64,000 nt of DNA, taken from positions 7,797,501-7,861,500 of the forward strand of contig OX438754.1 in assembly GCA_949316235.1 (NCBI GenBank). The letters run 5' to 3'. Below the pieces are notes generated by a model. It had not been told where the DNA came from, did not search any database, and saw nothing but the letters and a program-made list of their open reading frames with translations. Source of the stretch: Oegoconia quadripuncta. Its lineage: Eukaryota; Arthropoda; Insecta; Lepidoptera; Autostichidae. The position numbers were made by a program, and so were the translations under genes. Position 1 is the first letter of the stretch. Each line of letters starts with the position of its first letter. This document shows positions 54,571-64,000 of the stretch, piece by piece.

Positions 54571-56274
54571 TCACATAGCTCTATATGGCCCTTGAGATTT
54601 CAAATACTGAATCACCAGTGAAGGCCCTGACGATACAACTTCAGGAGGTATAGCAGTCAAAGGACAATTCTCAATACTCATAATTTGCAAACTTACACAC
54701 AGTGCTAGCTCAAATGGCAAATTACATAAATTAGGATTATCATTCAAATAGAAAGACTCCAAATTTTCTAGGGTACCAATCTCTTCTGGGAGGTACTGCA
54801 AATTATTTTCACCAATACTGAGGAATGTTAAATTAGTCAGAAGACCAATGGAACGTGGTAGTGATGTTAACTGATTTGATTGCACTATAAATTTCTGCAA
54901 ATCATGTAAGAATCCAATCTCATTGGGCAGAATTTCTAATTTGTTTTCTTCCAAATCTAAAACTCTTAGTTTACGTAAACTCCCAATACTAGGTGGTAGA
55001 CGTCTCAGCAGATTATTTGACAATATTAGAACTTCCAGATTTTGTAGACATTGAATATCATCAGGCAACTTGATCAACTGATTAGTGCCTAAATTTAGCT
55101 CTACCATATTCATCCAATTACCGATATCAAGTGGTAGAGATGTAAGTAAATTCTCTTTCATATTTAGTTTAGTTAAATTTTTTGCTCTGGAAAATATAGA
55201 ATATGGGATTTTATCTATTTGGTTGTGTTCGAGATTAATGGAATATACATTCGTAAATTGAGCTGGTCCACCTGATGGGTAGCTCATGAAGGAGTTCCGT
55301 GACAGGGTGATGCTCGTTAGCTCATTCATGCAAGCCAAAAGTCCCTCAGGCAGCTGGGAAATTGAGTTTCCTTCAACATTGAACTCATCCATGTGTTTGC
55401 AGTTGCTTAAAGTGGATGGTATTCCAATAAGCCTATTGTACCTCAGGCCTAAGCGAGACAAAGTCTGGAGATTTCCAATAGTCTCAGGTATGTCAAGGAG
55501 TTCATTGTGTTGCAAATCCAATGTAGATAAATTAACACAATTTCCAATTTCCTGTGGTAAATGTTCCAAATGATTATGTGAAACATCAAAAGTAACTAAA
55601 TTTACCAAGTTTCCAATTCCTGAAGACAGTTCCTTTATTTTATTTTCCCTTAAGCTCAACATAGTAAGATTAGTAAGGTTAGCAATACCATCACAAACAA
55701 TCCGAATTCGGTTGAAACGGAGAAATAATGTTGTCAGGGATGTCAGCTTATATACCACTTCAGGTATGTCACTCAGTTTGTTGTGTCGTAAATCTAATAC
55801 CTTCAAACATTTCAAGTTAGCGAGTGAATCTGGTAAGCTTGTGAGTGAATTTTCATTCAGAGCTAATGTTTGCAGATTAGTTAGGCAGCCAAACTCTGCA
55901 GGAAGCGCAACTAACTTATTGCCATATAAGTAGAATTCTACTAAATGTGTTAAATCTCTGACATTGGGAGGCAGAGAAGTGATGGATGACTTGCTGAGAT
56001 CTAGTCGCTTCACGCCTTCCTCACGGCATCGCATGAATTCTTTGATAACATCCAAATCTGCTTGTATAGGTTTATTTTTCTTAGCAGTTGGCTTCGGTTT
56101 GTTGGATTCTGGATGTTTCACTGTGACCACTTTCGGGCGTGCACCCTCTGCGTTCGTTAGGGATGCCGTAGATAACTTTTTCTCCCTCATGCCGTGATAC
56201 TTCTCTCTAGGACTTACCGTGCCGATGGAATCTAATACCTCTGAGGTCTCTCTCGAAGCGTTTTCGAGATTCAT
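54571..56274 (-). CDS. Sur-8: SHOC2/Sur-8 leucine-rich-repeat scaffold
   Basis: The 567 residues in a single exon start with a Lys/Pro-rich N terminus (about 1-80), followed by some 20 leucine-rich repeats of 23 residues (LxxLxLxxNxLxxLPxxIGxL), and end in [16 protein letters not shown], the typical SHOC2 ending. SHOC2 bridges a Ras-family GTPase (MRAS) and the phosphatase PP1 so that RAF is dephosphorylated and the ERK pathway switched on. The human protein is 582 residues, so length is normal. The ATG at 56274 is kept because the frame upstream is not conserved. No introns, stops or missing repeats are seen; an intronless copy with an intact frame could be a native single-exon gene or an old retrogene. 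Confidence 0.95.
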   Translation of the reverse strand: MNLENASRETSEVLDSIGTVSPREKYHGMREKKLSTASLTNAEGARPKVVTVKHPESNKPKPTAKKNKPIQADLDVIKEFMRCREEGVKRLDLSKSSITSLPPNVRDLTHLVEFYLYGNKLVALPAEFGCLTNLQTLALNENSLTSLPDSLANLKCLKVLDLRHNKLSDIPEVVYKLTSLTTLFLRFNRIRIVCDGIANLTNLTMLSLRENKIKELSSGIGNLVNLVTFDVSHNHLEHLPQEIGNCVNLSTLDLQHNELLDIPETIGNLQTLSRLGLRYNRLIGIPSTLSNCKHMDEFNVEGNSISQLPEGLLACMNELTSITLSRNSFMSYPSGGPAQFTNVYSINLEHNQIDKIPYSIFSRAKNLTKLNMKENLLTSLPLDIGNWMNMVELNLGTNQLIKLPDDIQCLQNLEVLILSNNLLRRLPPSIGSLRKLRVLDLEENKLEILPNEIGFLHDLQKFIVQSNQLTSLPRSIGLLTNLTFLSIGENNLQYLPEEIGTLENLESFYLNDNPNLCNLPFELALCVSLQIMSIENCPLTAIPPEVVSSGPSLVIQYLKSQGPYRAM

Positions 56275-56638
56275 TCCGACGTTTTATGTAATGTCTCCTA
56301 GATTTGATCCGTATAAATAAAATTTTCAAGCACACTTGTCATGTCATCGCAGGAAACAATCAATACCTCTATTTCTGAGCACGTATCTACTGCGAAATAC
56401 AGTATTCTTGAGAAGACACAGTATCAATGAATTTGTCGATTCTACCTAAGACTTTCACAAATGTATGATGTCTATTAGGGAATGTGGAAGCAATGATTTC
56501 ACAAATTTTCTCTAAAAATAAAGAGTAAAAAATCAATGATAGCTAGGTGTAGGTACTGAAGGTACTGCGACGATCCGTTACTATACTCTTTGGACGATCC
56601 ACAGACTACTAAGAGTCCTTGCGACCACAAACTTTTTT
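56275..56638. other. Shoc2 upstream flank
   Basis: Expected to contain the Shoc2 promoter and 5' UTR. No motif can be assigned with confidence. Confidence 0.4.
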
Positions 56639-56639
56639 T

Positions 56640-57345
56640 TCGTTTTATTCCCTCCTTTCGGAGAAGGCAAAGGGGTCTAAGCCTATACAGCCATGTCTTA
56701 TTCCTTTTATTTCTTCAGTAAAGTCAGTCTCAGTCAAATCAAGTAAATTCGTCGTATACTTCGCGTATACAGAGTCTAGTCACGGTCAAGTCATTCTTCA
56801 GTAAAGTGGCAGAATGCTTTCCAAAAGATTTTGGCGGCTTCTTGTGGGAACCCGTGTCGCGAATTACCTTTCTTTTGTTATTTATGTTATGATTTAAATG
56901 TTCAGTATCTGCATAGATCTGCTTCGCATTGGGTGTGAAGGGTTAAGTTTGTACATAATGGCTGACATGTTACTGCTTTTGTTGGCGCCGAATTTAAGTT
57001 TTGACAGGATTGTCCAAAGAGAATATAAACACTACGTTTTAGAATTGTCTATGTTGCCAGAATTATTTACAGGTTTGGACTCTAGCATATTTGGGACATC
57101 GCGATTCTTCGCGACAACGTTAGTACTATTACCTATTCTGTGGCGACAACCCGAAAGCTTCGTTACGCACTTTAATCACAGAATAGGTAACTTTAATTTA
57201 CACTTCCCTTCACTTATACACCATCACTAACGTTTAATGCACAATACTCTGCCATTAATAAGCTTCAAAAGTTAAAATGCACAAAATATAAGAATTATAA
57301 ATAAAAATGCAACTTCACTCGCCGAGTTCCCGCCAAAAAGCCTAA
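56640..57345 (-). repeat. Repeat cluster copy A (inverted), with insert
   Basis: The complement of copies B and C below: shared parts include AGGCAAAGGGGTCTAAGCC, TTTTGGCGGCTTCTTGTGGG and the end CACTCGCCGAGTTCCCGCCA. A 294 bp insert (56855-57148) splits it. Confidence 0.75.
56855..57148. mobile_element. 294 bp insert, possible solo LTR
   Basis: It begins TGTCGCG and ends GGCGACA and is bracketed by ACCCG on both sides (56850-56854, 57149-57153), a 5-bp target duplication. TG...CA ends and 5-bp duplication suit a solo LTR; the 6-bp inverted ends also allow a small MITE. The 110-codon open frame at 56898-57230 crosses the insert boundary and is not a gene. Confidence 0.6.
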
Positions 57346-57544
57346 TGACATAGATATCACTTTGTAGTAAATAATAATAAATATAATTACCTACGTTAGT
57401 ACTATTATCTATTCTGTGATATAGTTAGAAAAATTCTACTCTTTGGTTACCACAGACTACTCAAAAACTACGAATAGAGTAGGTATAGTTACTTCCTATT
57501 ATTACTATACTCTTGCAGAGGTTATTACTCTATTCTGTTACTCT
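57346..57544. other. AT-rich spacer
   Basis: Contains TTAGTACTATTATCTATTCT, also found near 57120 inside copy A. Nothing else. Confidence 0.4.
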
Positions 57545-57920
57545 TTGGCTCGGGTTTTTGGCGGGATCTCGGCGAGTGAAGTTGCATTTTCGTTTATAAT
57601 TCTTATAATTTATGCATTCTGAGTTTTGAAGTTTAATAATGGCAGAATATTGTGTAGCAAAAGTTAGTGATGGTGTACAAGTGAAGGGGAGTGTAAATTA
57701 AAGTGCATAACGAAGCTTTCGGGTTCTCACAAGAAGCCGCCAAAATCTTTTGTAAAGCATTCTACCATTTTACTGAAGAATGATTTTAACGTGACCAGAC
57801 TCTGTATACACCAAGTATACGGCGAATTACTTGTTTTCACTGAGACTGACATAAACTGAAGAAATAAGTGAAGACATGTCTGTATCGACTTAGATCCCTT
57901 TGCCTTCTCCGAGAGGAGTG
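57545..57920 (+). repeat. Repeat cluster copy B
   Basis: Starts TTTTTGGCGGGATCTCGGCG, includes GAAGCCGCCAAAATCTTTTG, and ends with CTTTGCCTTCTCCGAGAGGA. Same family as A and C and as the fragment at 12178. Confidence 0.75.
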
Positions 57921-57943
57921 AGAGAGTGAGTGAATATAGGCTT

Positions 57944-58202
57944 TTTGGCGGGAACTCGGCGAGTGAAGTAGCAATTTTCTTTACAATTCTTATAATTTGT
58001 GCATTCTAACTTTTGAAGCTTAATAATGGCAGAATATTGTGCAGCAAACGTTAGTGATGGTGTACAAGTGAAGGGAAGTGTAAATTAAAGTGCGTAATGG
58101 AGCTTTCGGGTTCCCACAAGAAGCCGCCAAAATCTTTTGTAAAGCATTCTGCCACTTTACTGAAGAATGACTTGACCGTGACTAGACTCTGTATACGCCA
58201 AG
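57944..58202 (+). repeat. Repeat cluster copy C, cut by the BEL/Pao LTR
   Basis: Starts AGGCTTTTTGGCGGGAACTC and runs like copy B up to CTCTGTATACGCCAAG, where the BEL/Pao LTR begins (58203). The rest of the copy is expected beyond the window on the other side of the element. Confidence 0.75.
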
Positions 58203-59150
58203 TGTCGCGTCAATCGCCCTTCAATTAATTTGAGGGTGATTAGGCTTTAGCTGAATCTTAAGGGCATGTCGCGATATTATTTATAATGAGAGTATACAGC
58301 GGGCAAGTTATTATATATATTGTGACTCATACCTTACATTGTTACATGGACTCTGCTCTCGTCCAGCATCTGTATCCAGCACCGGGGGGCTATCCGGTTG
58401 CTTCCCTTTGTCTGTGCCTTCATCATGGTTGCTACCTGTTGAGTTAAATAGAATATGACTCCTGTGAGCCCCAAGTGTCTTAGATTTACCTATTTCACTT
58501 TAATGCATATTTACACATATTATTCTGACCTAGACTTTTCGTTGGCGTTTATTTCTTGGCCTAGGTGTTCACGGTAATGTCGTGACGCCACCCTACGTTG
58601 AGGCCCACCTGGACCCCACCGCGGCTCTACACGAGCCGGCCACGCCGCAACCCCCGGGGGATCCATGCCTATAGCTTGGATATACTTTGAAACTGGCAGC
58701 CCTAATCTTTAAGGCTCGACTGTGCCAGACGGTTCGGTACTCTCTGCCCGGTCCCACCACGGAGACCAGACCACCGACAAGGGTTCTCGTAACGGACCGC
58801 ATCCGGAACCCACATTGCTAGGTCACTAAGTCTCAACGAGACACACTCATTGATCATGATCTGAAAAGGTACGTATAAGAACGATTTGCAATTAACATTA
58901 TGCTGAGTAAACCTAAGGCACTTAGCTTTGTTACAGGGTCGCTCGTCCCACGGCGACGTGATCTTAATTCAATGATTGCACTACTTTAACTGTATGAAAA
59001 TGATTAATCGCCAATAAAGTTACAACGCGCGCGGCCATTACTTTTAAACTATGCGAGCAGTCATTATAGTCTATGCGTTGAAGCTACTCACCAAGTAGTT
59101 TCAGTGTTGCTATGAACAATATTTACAAATCGTGTTGTAAGAACACGACA
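58203..59150 (-). repeat. BEL/Pao 3' LTR (948 bp)
   Basis: On the minus strand it begins TGTCGTGTTCTTAC and ends GATTGACGCGACA (TGT...ACA). It is preceded by a purine-rich GGCCGGAG (59158-59151), the expected polypurine tract, and stands 17 bp past the pol stop. The 5' LTR is outside the window, so no LTR comparison or target duplication can be made. Confidence 0.8.
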
Positions 59151-59158
59151 CTCCGGCC
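59151..59158 (-). promoter_or_regulatory. BEL/Pao polypurine tract
   Basis: GGCCGGAG directly before the 3' LTR on the minus strand. Confidence 0.55.
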
Positions 59159-59167
59159 AGGACACAG

Positions 59168-62100
59168 CTAGAGTAACGTATTCAATAAATTGCGCGTCCA
59201 CTCCCTTATCTTCTCCCGAGCTCGGACTGCAGCAATTCTTTTATGTCCAATTTCTTGACTTTGTTCTTCCACTGTCTCTTTAGCATTTGTCATTAAATTT
59301 TCATTTGGTACATTCGCGTCGTTTAGATCATCTTCTACTCTTTGTATGCTCTCAATCATTTCTGTTTCTTTATTTGCAACATCCGCACTGTCATGTGTCT
59401 CATCCATTTCTTCAGCCGTTTCCTTTTCTTTGGTTGTTAACGTTTCCCTTTGTGCATCAACTGTCTCTTCTGTCGCACTATTCGGTATAATGTTAACTTC
59501 CTCCGAAACTTTTTTAGGTAACATTTGCTGTAGAAAATTTTCCTCGTTGTTTTGAGGTGCAGGATCGAGCTCCTCATTTTCTTCTACCTCTAGAGGATAC
59601 AAATGAGCAATGGATCGCGTGTACAGCGTGTCTCCTACTTTTACCTTAGCAACTCTACATAATCCATCAGAACCTTTTATCAACGAAAATATCTTCCCTA
59701 CTTTCCAGTTTTCACGGTTTTTATCACCCCTTATTTGTACAATTTGGCCTTCTTTTGGGATTTCATTTGAAGTCACACGTGGTTGTTTATGCGAGTGGCT
59801 ATATCGCTCACGTAGACTTGGCAAGTATCGATTACAAAACATTTCTTTGAATTCATCTAGTATCACACGTGCCCTTCTCCAGCCCTGGATTAAATTAGTT
59901 TTTGTCGATGTTCCTAATATCTCAGGTTCTGTCTGTGCTGTATTCAATGTGATGCATTTTCCAATTTGGAGAAATTCAGAAGGTTTCAGTATATGTTCCA
60001 ATTCTGCATCAACACAGGTTAAAGGTCGCGTGTTAATTACCGCTTCTATCTCTTTAACAATTGTCGATAGCTGACTGTCATTTAAAAGATGTTTTTGAAG
60101 TGTTCTTCGCATACAGTGTTTTACTAAGTCTACGAGTCTTTCGTAAAATCCACCGAACCAAGGTGCCAGTTCCGGTATAAATCTCCATAGAATTTTATTT
60201 TTTATACAGTATGGATTGGACACTATGTCCGCTATCAACTTGAAGTGTAGGGCGTTGTCTGAAGTAATAAGTGTTGGTACTCCTCTAGTAGAAACCATTC
60301 GTCTTAGAGCGAGTAGACCCTCTTCAGCGGATAAGTCTTGGACAACTTCCAAGTGTACCGCTCTGACAGCCAAACATGTCATTAAACAGATCCACCTCTT
60401 GCTTGATCCCTTTTCTGTTCTGACTAATACTGGTCCTAAGTAGTCAATACCCGTAAAGGTAAATGGTGCACTGTAGTTAACTCTTTCGTGTGGTAGCGCA
60501 GGTGGTGATGGCAGTTTGAATGGGCCACCACCGTGTTTCAGACAACGTGGACATTTCCTTAATATCTTTTGTACCTGTCGTTTACCTTCCGGTATCCAAT
60601 AAGATTGGCGAATTAAACTAAGAGTGTGATTGACACCTACATGGTAATTTGCTTCATGAGTTTCTTTAATAAGTTTGTGAGTAAATTCGCAGACCTTTGG
60701 TATAATAACAGGATATCTCTTGTCAAAAGAATATTCTGCATACATGTGTCTCCCTTTGCACCGCAGAATTCCATCAACATCCTTGAATAGACCAAGGTTA
60801 CGGCTAAGATTTGTTTGTTTTCCATTAACTTCTTCCTTGAAGTATTCTGCTTGTAATTTCTTAATTTCTCGCAGAGTACTATCTTGTAATTCAATATCTT
60901 CTTCTTTAGACTTTATACTGCAATTATCACGATCAGTATTGCATTCCATGTCCATTGGTTCCGGAAGTTCTTCTGGGGTCTCATTATTTGTGATATCCAG
61001 AGTTTCACTGCTAATAGCATCCTCCCCAACGAAAAGAGAAAATGTTCTGGATGACCTCGTTGGCCAACTATTTGGCTCCTTGAGTAAAAAATCTGGTCCA
61101 GCCAACCATTTTTCTCTGTCATCCTTCGATCTCGTTGGTCTGGTAGCTGCGTCAGCAGGATTCATTTCTGACGGAACATGTCTAATAGTTAAATCCCTAT
61201 TCCTTTTAATTTCATCAATTCTCCTTGTTACAAAAGGTGACAGTAATTTGTTGGAATTAATCCAATCGATTACGATTTGACTATCAGTCCACAGTACTTG
61301 TTGTTTTATGCTTAAATTAACGATATGTTTAAGAATGTATTGTATCAGACGACTTCCAATTAATACTGCTAACAGCTCCAACCTTGGAATCTTCAAATTC
61401 TCTTGATCCTTTATTGGCACAAGGCGTGATTTTCCAATGACAAAACTTATGTTGTTTCCTACAACGAGATACACAACGGCAGCATAAGCTCGTGTTGAAG
61501 CGTCAGCAAAGCAATGTATTTGACAATCGTTGTTACGGAAATTCTTAGTATAACATCTTGGTAAACTTATTTCTTTGACCTCACTTAAATCGTTTTGAAT
61601 GTCATTCCATTTATCTAGCATATCTTTAGGCAACGATGTATCCCATTTAATTTTACTCTTCCATAAATCTTGTAGAAGAAGTTTTGCTGATAATAACGTA
61701 GGTACCGTAAATCCACATGGATCAAAAATAGATGCGACACTCTTCAAAATGCCTCTCTTTGTATCAGGACTGTTCACTATCTTCGTTCTTAAGTGAAGTG
61801 TATCGTTTTCCAAGTGCCAATCTAAACCCAATACTTTAACTACTTTGTCCGGACTAGCGTCTGGAACTCGACGACTGAAATCCTCTGAATTTGAGCTCCA
61901 ACCCCTCAGATTCATCGAAATTTGTTGAAATGTTTGTTTTGAGTTTCGGTGTAAGTTCAAAGCTTCCTTTGTAGTGTTCACTCCTGTTACAACGTTGTCT
62001 ACATAGATGTCATGTGCTAATTTTCGGACGCTTTCGTTTTCAGTTTTCGACAAGTGATGTTTGACAGTAGCATTTAGTATAAATGGACTCGAGATTATTC

Positions 62101-64000
62101 CAAAAGGAACCCTTGTAAATCTCAAATGAACAAGATTTTCTTCATTTGCTGGTTTTGTGATGTCCTTCACCCACAGAAATCTGGCTACATCTCTGTCTTG
62201 CTCCTGGAGTCCTATTTGTAAAAATGCTTTCTCCACGTCGGCTATCAATCCAACAGTGTGACATCTAAACCTTATGATCAATCCCGTTAGGTCTTCTAAC
62301 ATCAGGGGTCCACAATACAGGCATTCATTTAAGCTCTTATTGTCTTTAGTTTTCGCAGAAGCGTCATAAACAATTCTTATCGGCTTTCCTGGCGCCGTAA
62401 CTCCATGATGTGGTATGTAGTGGATTGGATGATCACCTTCATTTTCCGTTGGAACAATTTCTATAATATCCTTTTCCAGTTGTTCCTTCAACGTTTTGTT
62501 ATAAGCTGATAGAGTTTCCTGATTAAGTCGTTTAAGTAAACTTACTAAACGACCAAATGCTAAACCATAGTTGGTTGGTAAATTAGGTGGATATTCATTC
62601 CACGGCCAACTAACATAATATCTATTGTGTTTATATTTTGTGGTTGCATTGAAGTTCTTAATTGCCTCTTCATCTCGATTAACCTTTGGCGAATCAGTGA
62701 TTCCTATGGATTCTAAGTCCCACAAAAATATTAAGCTTCCATTATCTAATGGAAGGTCTGGTTGATTTAACTTTACTTCACAAGAGGATTGAAAATATGT
62801 AAGAGCTGATATTTGCTCGATTGGCTTGTCGTATGATCTGCCGGAAAGTATCCAACCGAATTCTGATTCTACCAGATACAAGTCTTCTTTAATGTGTATT
62901 TTTCTCGTTGACATGACTGAGTAATAATAATCATTACCAATTAGAATATCGACACAGTTTGACAAAGAACCATCGTCAGCCAATACATACTTTCCCTTAA
63001 ATTTGCCATCAATTAATTTTTGTACTGGATATGGAACTCCGTGAGAGATCGTAGGTACTACATTCGCAAATACTGTCCTTGTGGTCTTGGACTTTGTCTC
63101 TATCTGTAGTTTAACTAATGGACTTCCTAAGTTCTTTGGTATTTGGGATCCAAATGTAAATACTGAAAGACTATTCTGTTCTACGACTTGTAAGTTTAGT
63201 TTCTTAGCAACCTTCTGAGTAACGTAGCTTCGTTGACTTCCACAGTCTAACAAAATTCGACATGCCTTTGTATCGTTACTTTGTCCTTTCACTTTGACTA
63301 CAGCCGTTTGCAGCACGGTAGATCCTTCTCCATTTGCATGCATTACGTTTGTAGATTCTTTTTTCTTTATTTCTTTGTCATTCTTGTTAGGACATAGTGC
63401 TCTATTATGTAGTCCTTGTTTTCGGCAGTGTGGGCAATATTTCTTCAAGTTATATTTCGATGAAATGTGCCCTGAGCCAAAACAATTATAACATTTGCCT
63501 TTCAATTTGGCCTTTCTTTCATTTATTGTTTTAAATTTATCGCATTCATCGTTGTAATGTTCGCCTTTGCAAAAAATACATGACCATCTTGTTTTCTTTT
63601 CGCCACGAAATTGTTCATCTCCTTTATATTCAAATTTTCTTTTATAAGTTGGTTTATTTTCTTGTTTAAGTTTCGAATTATTAGACCTATACGAGTTATT
63701 AGGCTTCCACTGAGTTCTTCGAGGCTTCATGTGACTATAGTTGTTGTAGTTTGAATCTGGACGTTTTCCTTTGTAGCGCTGTGTATTTTCCTTTACATGC
63801 AAAGTCGCCACTGTATATTGTGATGATTGACCTGATGGACTCTCCAGTGTCATCCTCTGAGCTTCTTCTTTAGCCGAAATAATTATCCCTAGCTGAGTTC
63901 TTATATTCGTGACTGATTCATCGGCACCCAATTTCATCTTCGTTTCATAAATGATTTCAGTTGGGAATTTTTCCATGATTAAAAATCGTATATGATTGGA
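59168..64000 (-). CDS. BEL/Pao gag-pol polyprotein, 3' part, open at window edge
   Basis: The frame stays open from the window end (it continues beyond the Met at 63976, reading NHIRFLIM before it) to a stop at 59168, over 1600 codons. Order: end of gag with CIFCKGEHYNDEC and a second knuckle CYNCFGSGH, aspartic protease ILLDCGSQRSYV, Pao-type reverse transcriptase, RNase H, HHCC integrase zinc module (HVGVNHTLSLIRQSYW, CPRCLKH), integrase core (FTGIDYLGPV, TSDNALHF) and a C-terminal DUF5641-like region (PKEGQIVQIRG). The catalytic box is YVDN (61994-62005) where most elements have YVDD; the same variant occurs in other BEL/Pao elements as I recall. No stop or frameshift is seen, so this copy may be active if its 5' part is whole. 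Confidence 0.9.
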   Translation of the reverse strand, partial: SNHIRFLIMEKFPTEIIYETKMKLGADESVTNIRTQLGIIISAKEEAQRMTLESPSGQSSQYTVATLHVKENTQRYKGKRPDSNYNNYSHMKPRRTQWKPNNSYRSNNSKLKQENKPTYKRKFEYKGDEQFRGEKKTRWSCIFCKGEHYNDECDKFKTINERKAKLKGKCYNCFGSGHISSKYNLKKYCPHCRKQGLHNRALCPNKNDKEIKKKESTNVMHANGEGSTVLQTAVVKVKGQSNDTKACRILLDCGSQRSYVTQKVAKKLNLQVVEQNSLSVFTFGSQIPKNLGSPLVKLQIETKSKTTRTVFANVVPTISHGVPYPVQKLIDGKFKGKYVLADDGSLSNCVDILIGNDYYYSVMSTRKIHIKEDLYLVESEFGWILSGRSYDKPIEQISALTYFQSSCEVKLNQPDLPLDNGSLIFLWDLESIGITDSPKVNRDEEAIKNFNATTKYKHNRYYVSWPWNEYPPNLPTNYGLAFGRLVSLLKRLNQETLSAYNKTLKEQLEKDIIEIVPTENEGDHPIHYIPHHGVTAPGKPIRIVYDASAKTKDNKSLNECLYCGPLMLEDLTGLIIRFRCHTVGLIADVEKAFLQIGLQEQDRDVARFLWVKDITKPANEENLVHLRFTRVPFGIISSPFILNATVKHHLSKTENESVRKLAHDIYVDNVVTGVNTTKEALNLHRNSKQTFQQISMNLRGWSSNSEDFSRRVPDASPDKVVKVLGLDWHLENDTLHLRTKIVNSPDTKRGILKSVASIFDPCGFTVPTLLSAKLLLQDLWKSKIKWDTSLPKDMLDKWNDIQNDLSEVKEISLPRCYTKNFRNNDCQIHCFADASTRAYAAVVYLVVGNNISFVIGKSRLVPIKDQENLKIPRLELLAVLIGSRLIQYILKHIVNLSIKQQVLWTDSQIVIDWINSNKLLSPFVTRRIDEIKRNRDLTIRHVPSEMNPADAATRPTRSKDDREKWLAGPDFLLKEPNSWPTRSSRTFSLFVGEDAISSETLDITNNETPEELPEPMDMECNTDRDNCSIKSKEEDIELQDSTLREIKKLQAEYFKEEVNGKQTNLSRNLGLFKDVDGILRCKGRHMYAEYSFDKRYPVIIPKVCEFTHKLIKETHEANYHVGVNHTLSLIRQSYWIPEGKRQVQKILRKCPRCLKHGGGPFKLPSPPALPHERVNYSAPFTFTGIDYLGPVLVRTEKGSSKRWICLMTCLAVRAVHLEVVQDLSAEEGLLALRRMVSTRGVPTLITSDNALHFKLIADIVSNPYCIKNKILWRFIPELAPWFGGFYERLVDLVKHCMRRTLQKHLLNDSQLSTIVKEIEAVINTRPLTCVDAELEHILKPSEFLQIGKCITLNTAQTEPEILGTSTKTNLIQGWRRARVILDEFKEMFCNRYLPSLRERYSHSHKQPRVTSNEIPKEGQIVQIRGDKNRENWKVGKIFSLIKGSDGLCRVAKVKVGDTLYTRSIAHLYPLEVEENEELDPAPQNNEENFLQQMLPKKVSEEVNIIPNSATEETVDAQRETLTTKEKETAEEMDETHDSADVANKETEMIESIQRVEDDLNDANVPNENLMTNAKETVEEQSQEIGHKRIAAVRAREKIREWTRNLLNTLL

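Noticed and set aside
56898..57230. 110-codon hydrophobic frame
   Set aside because: It crosses the boundary of the 294 bp insert and the flanking repeat, so it is not an evolved gene.
1..64000. CRISPR arrays, rRNA genes, bacterial operons
   Set aside because: None seen; the window is a eukaryotic chromosome with spliced genes and transposons.

Overview
This is a 64 kb piece of an insect nuclear genome, very probably a moth or butterfly (Lepidoptera). The case rests on AT-rich DNA, spliced genes with GT/AG introns, four recognisable animal housekeeping or signalling genes, and a load of tRNA-derived SINEs, LINE fragments, DIRS, BEL/Pao, Copia, P-like and foldback elements typical of lepidopteran genomes. 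The order is an inference from repeat style; the sequence itself only shows an arthropod-like eukaryote.

Host genes. (1) A one-exon prefoldin subunit 6 gene, + strand, 12397-12765. (2) A testin (Tes) orthologue on the minus strand, 28179 down to 17152. I assembled it from five coding exons whose splice phases all match; it gives a Cys-rich region, a PET domain, a long linker and three LIM domains, about 705 residues. A decayed partial duplicate of its last exon lies just downstream (16427-16850). (3) A Rac-family GTPase of the Mig-2-like (Mtl) type, + strand, 40428-46873, five coding exons, 195 residues. (4) A one-exon SHOC2/Sur-8 leucine-rich-repeat scaffold gene, minus strand, 56274-54571. 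Shoc2 and Mtl both belong to small-GTPase signalling, but nothing here suggests joint regulation.

Layout. 1-11800: repeats. These are a 1.46 kb foldback element, a 0.4 kb foldback MITE, a 1474 bp segmental tandem duplication carrying two SINE types, and a complete Copia element (LTRs 5693-6052 and 10426-10785, 5-bp target duplication) inserted in a SINE in the second duplicate. 11800-14500: prefoldin 6 and flanks. 14500-28200: Tes, with SINE, LINE, Helitron, Mutator-like and mariner debris in its introns. 28200-39650: two copies, in opposite orientation, of an unidentified element (AAAGGACTTGTCC ends). One is interrupted by a 991 bp Tc1/mariner-superfamily element with 268 bp inverted repeats and the other preserves the empty site; LINE fragments and a THAP-like exon remnant are also here. 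40400-46900: Mtl, with a frame-broken DIRS-like tyrosine-recombinase retrotransposon in intron 3, antisense to the gene. 48500-52100: a LINE remnant and two head-to-tail 878 bp P-superfamily elements carrying a THAP exon and separated by one 8-bp target duplication. 54500-56300: Shoc2. 56600-58200: a three-copy repeat cluster with a solo-LTR-like insert. 58203-64000: the 3' LTR and most of the pol gene of a BEL/Pao element that runs off the window.

The most unusual items are the P-like pair, the two-copy element with its internal empty site, the DIRS element in the Mtl intron, and the Tes 3' duplicate. All transposon assignments are from reading translations and repeats by eye; no database search was possible.
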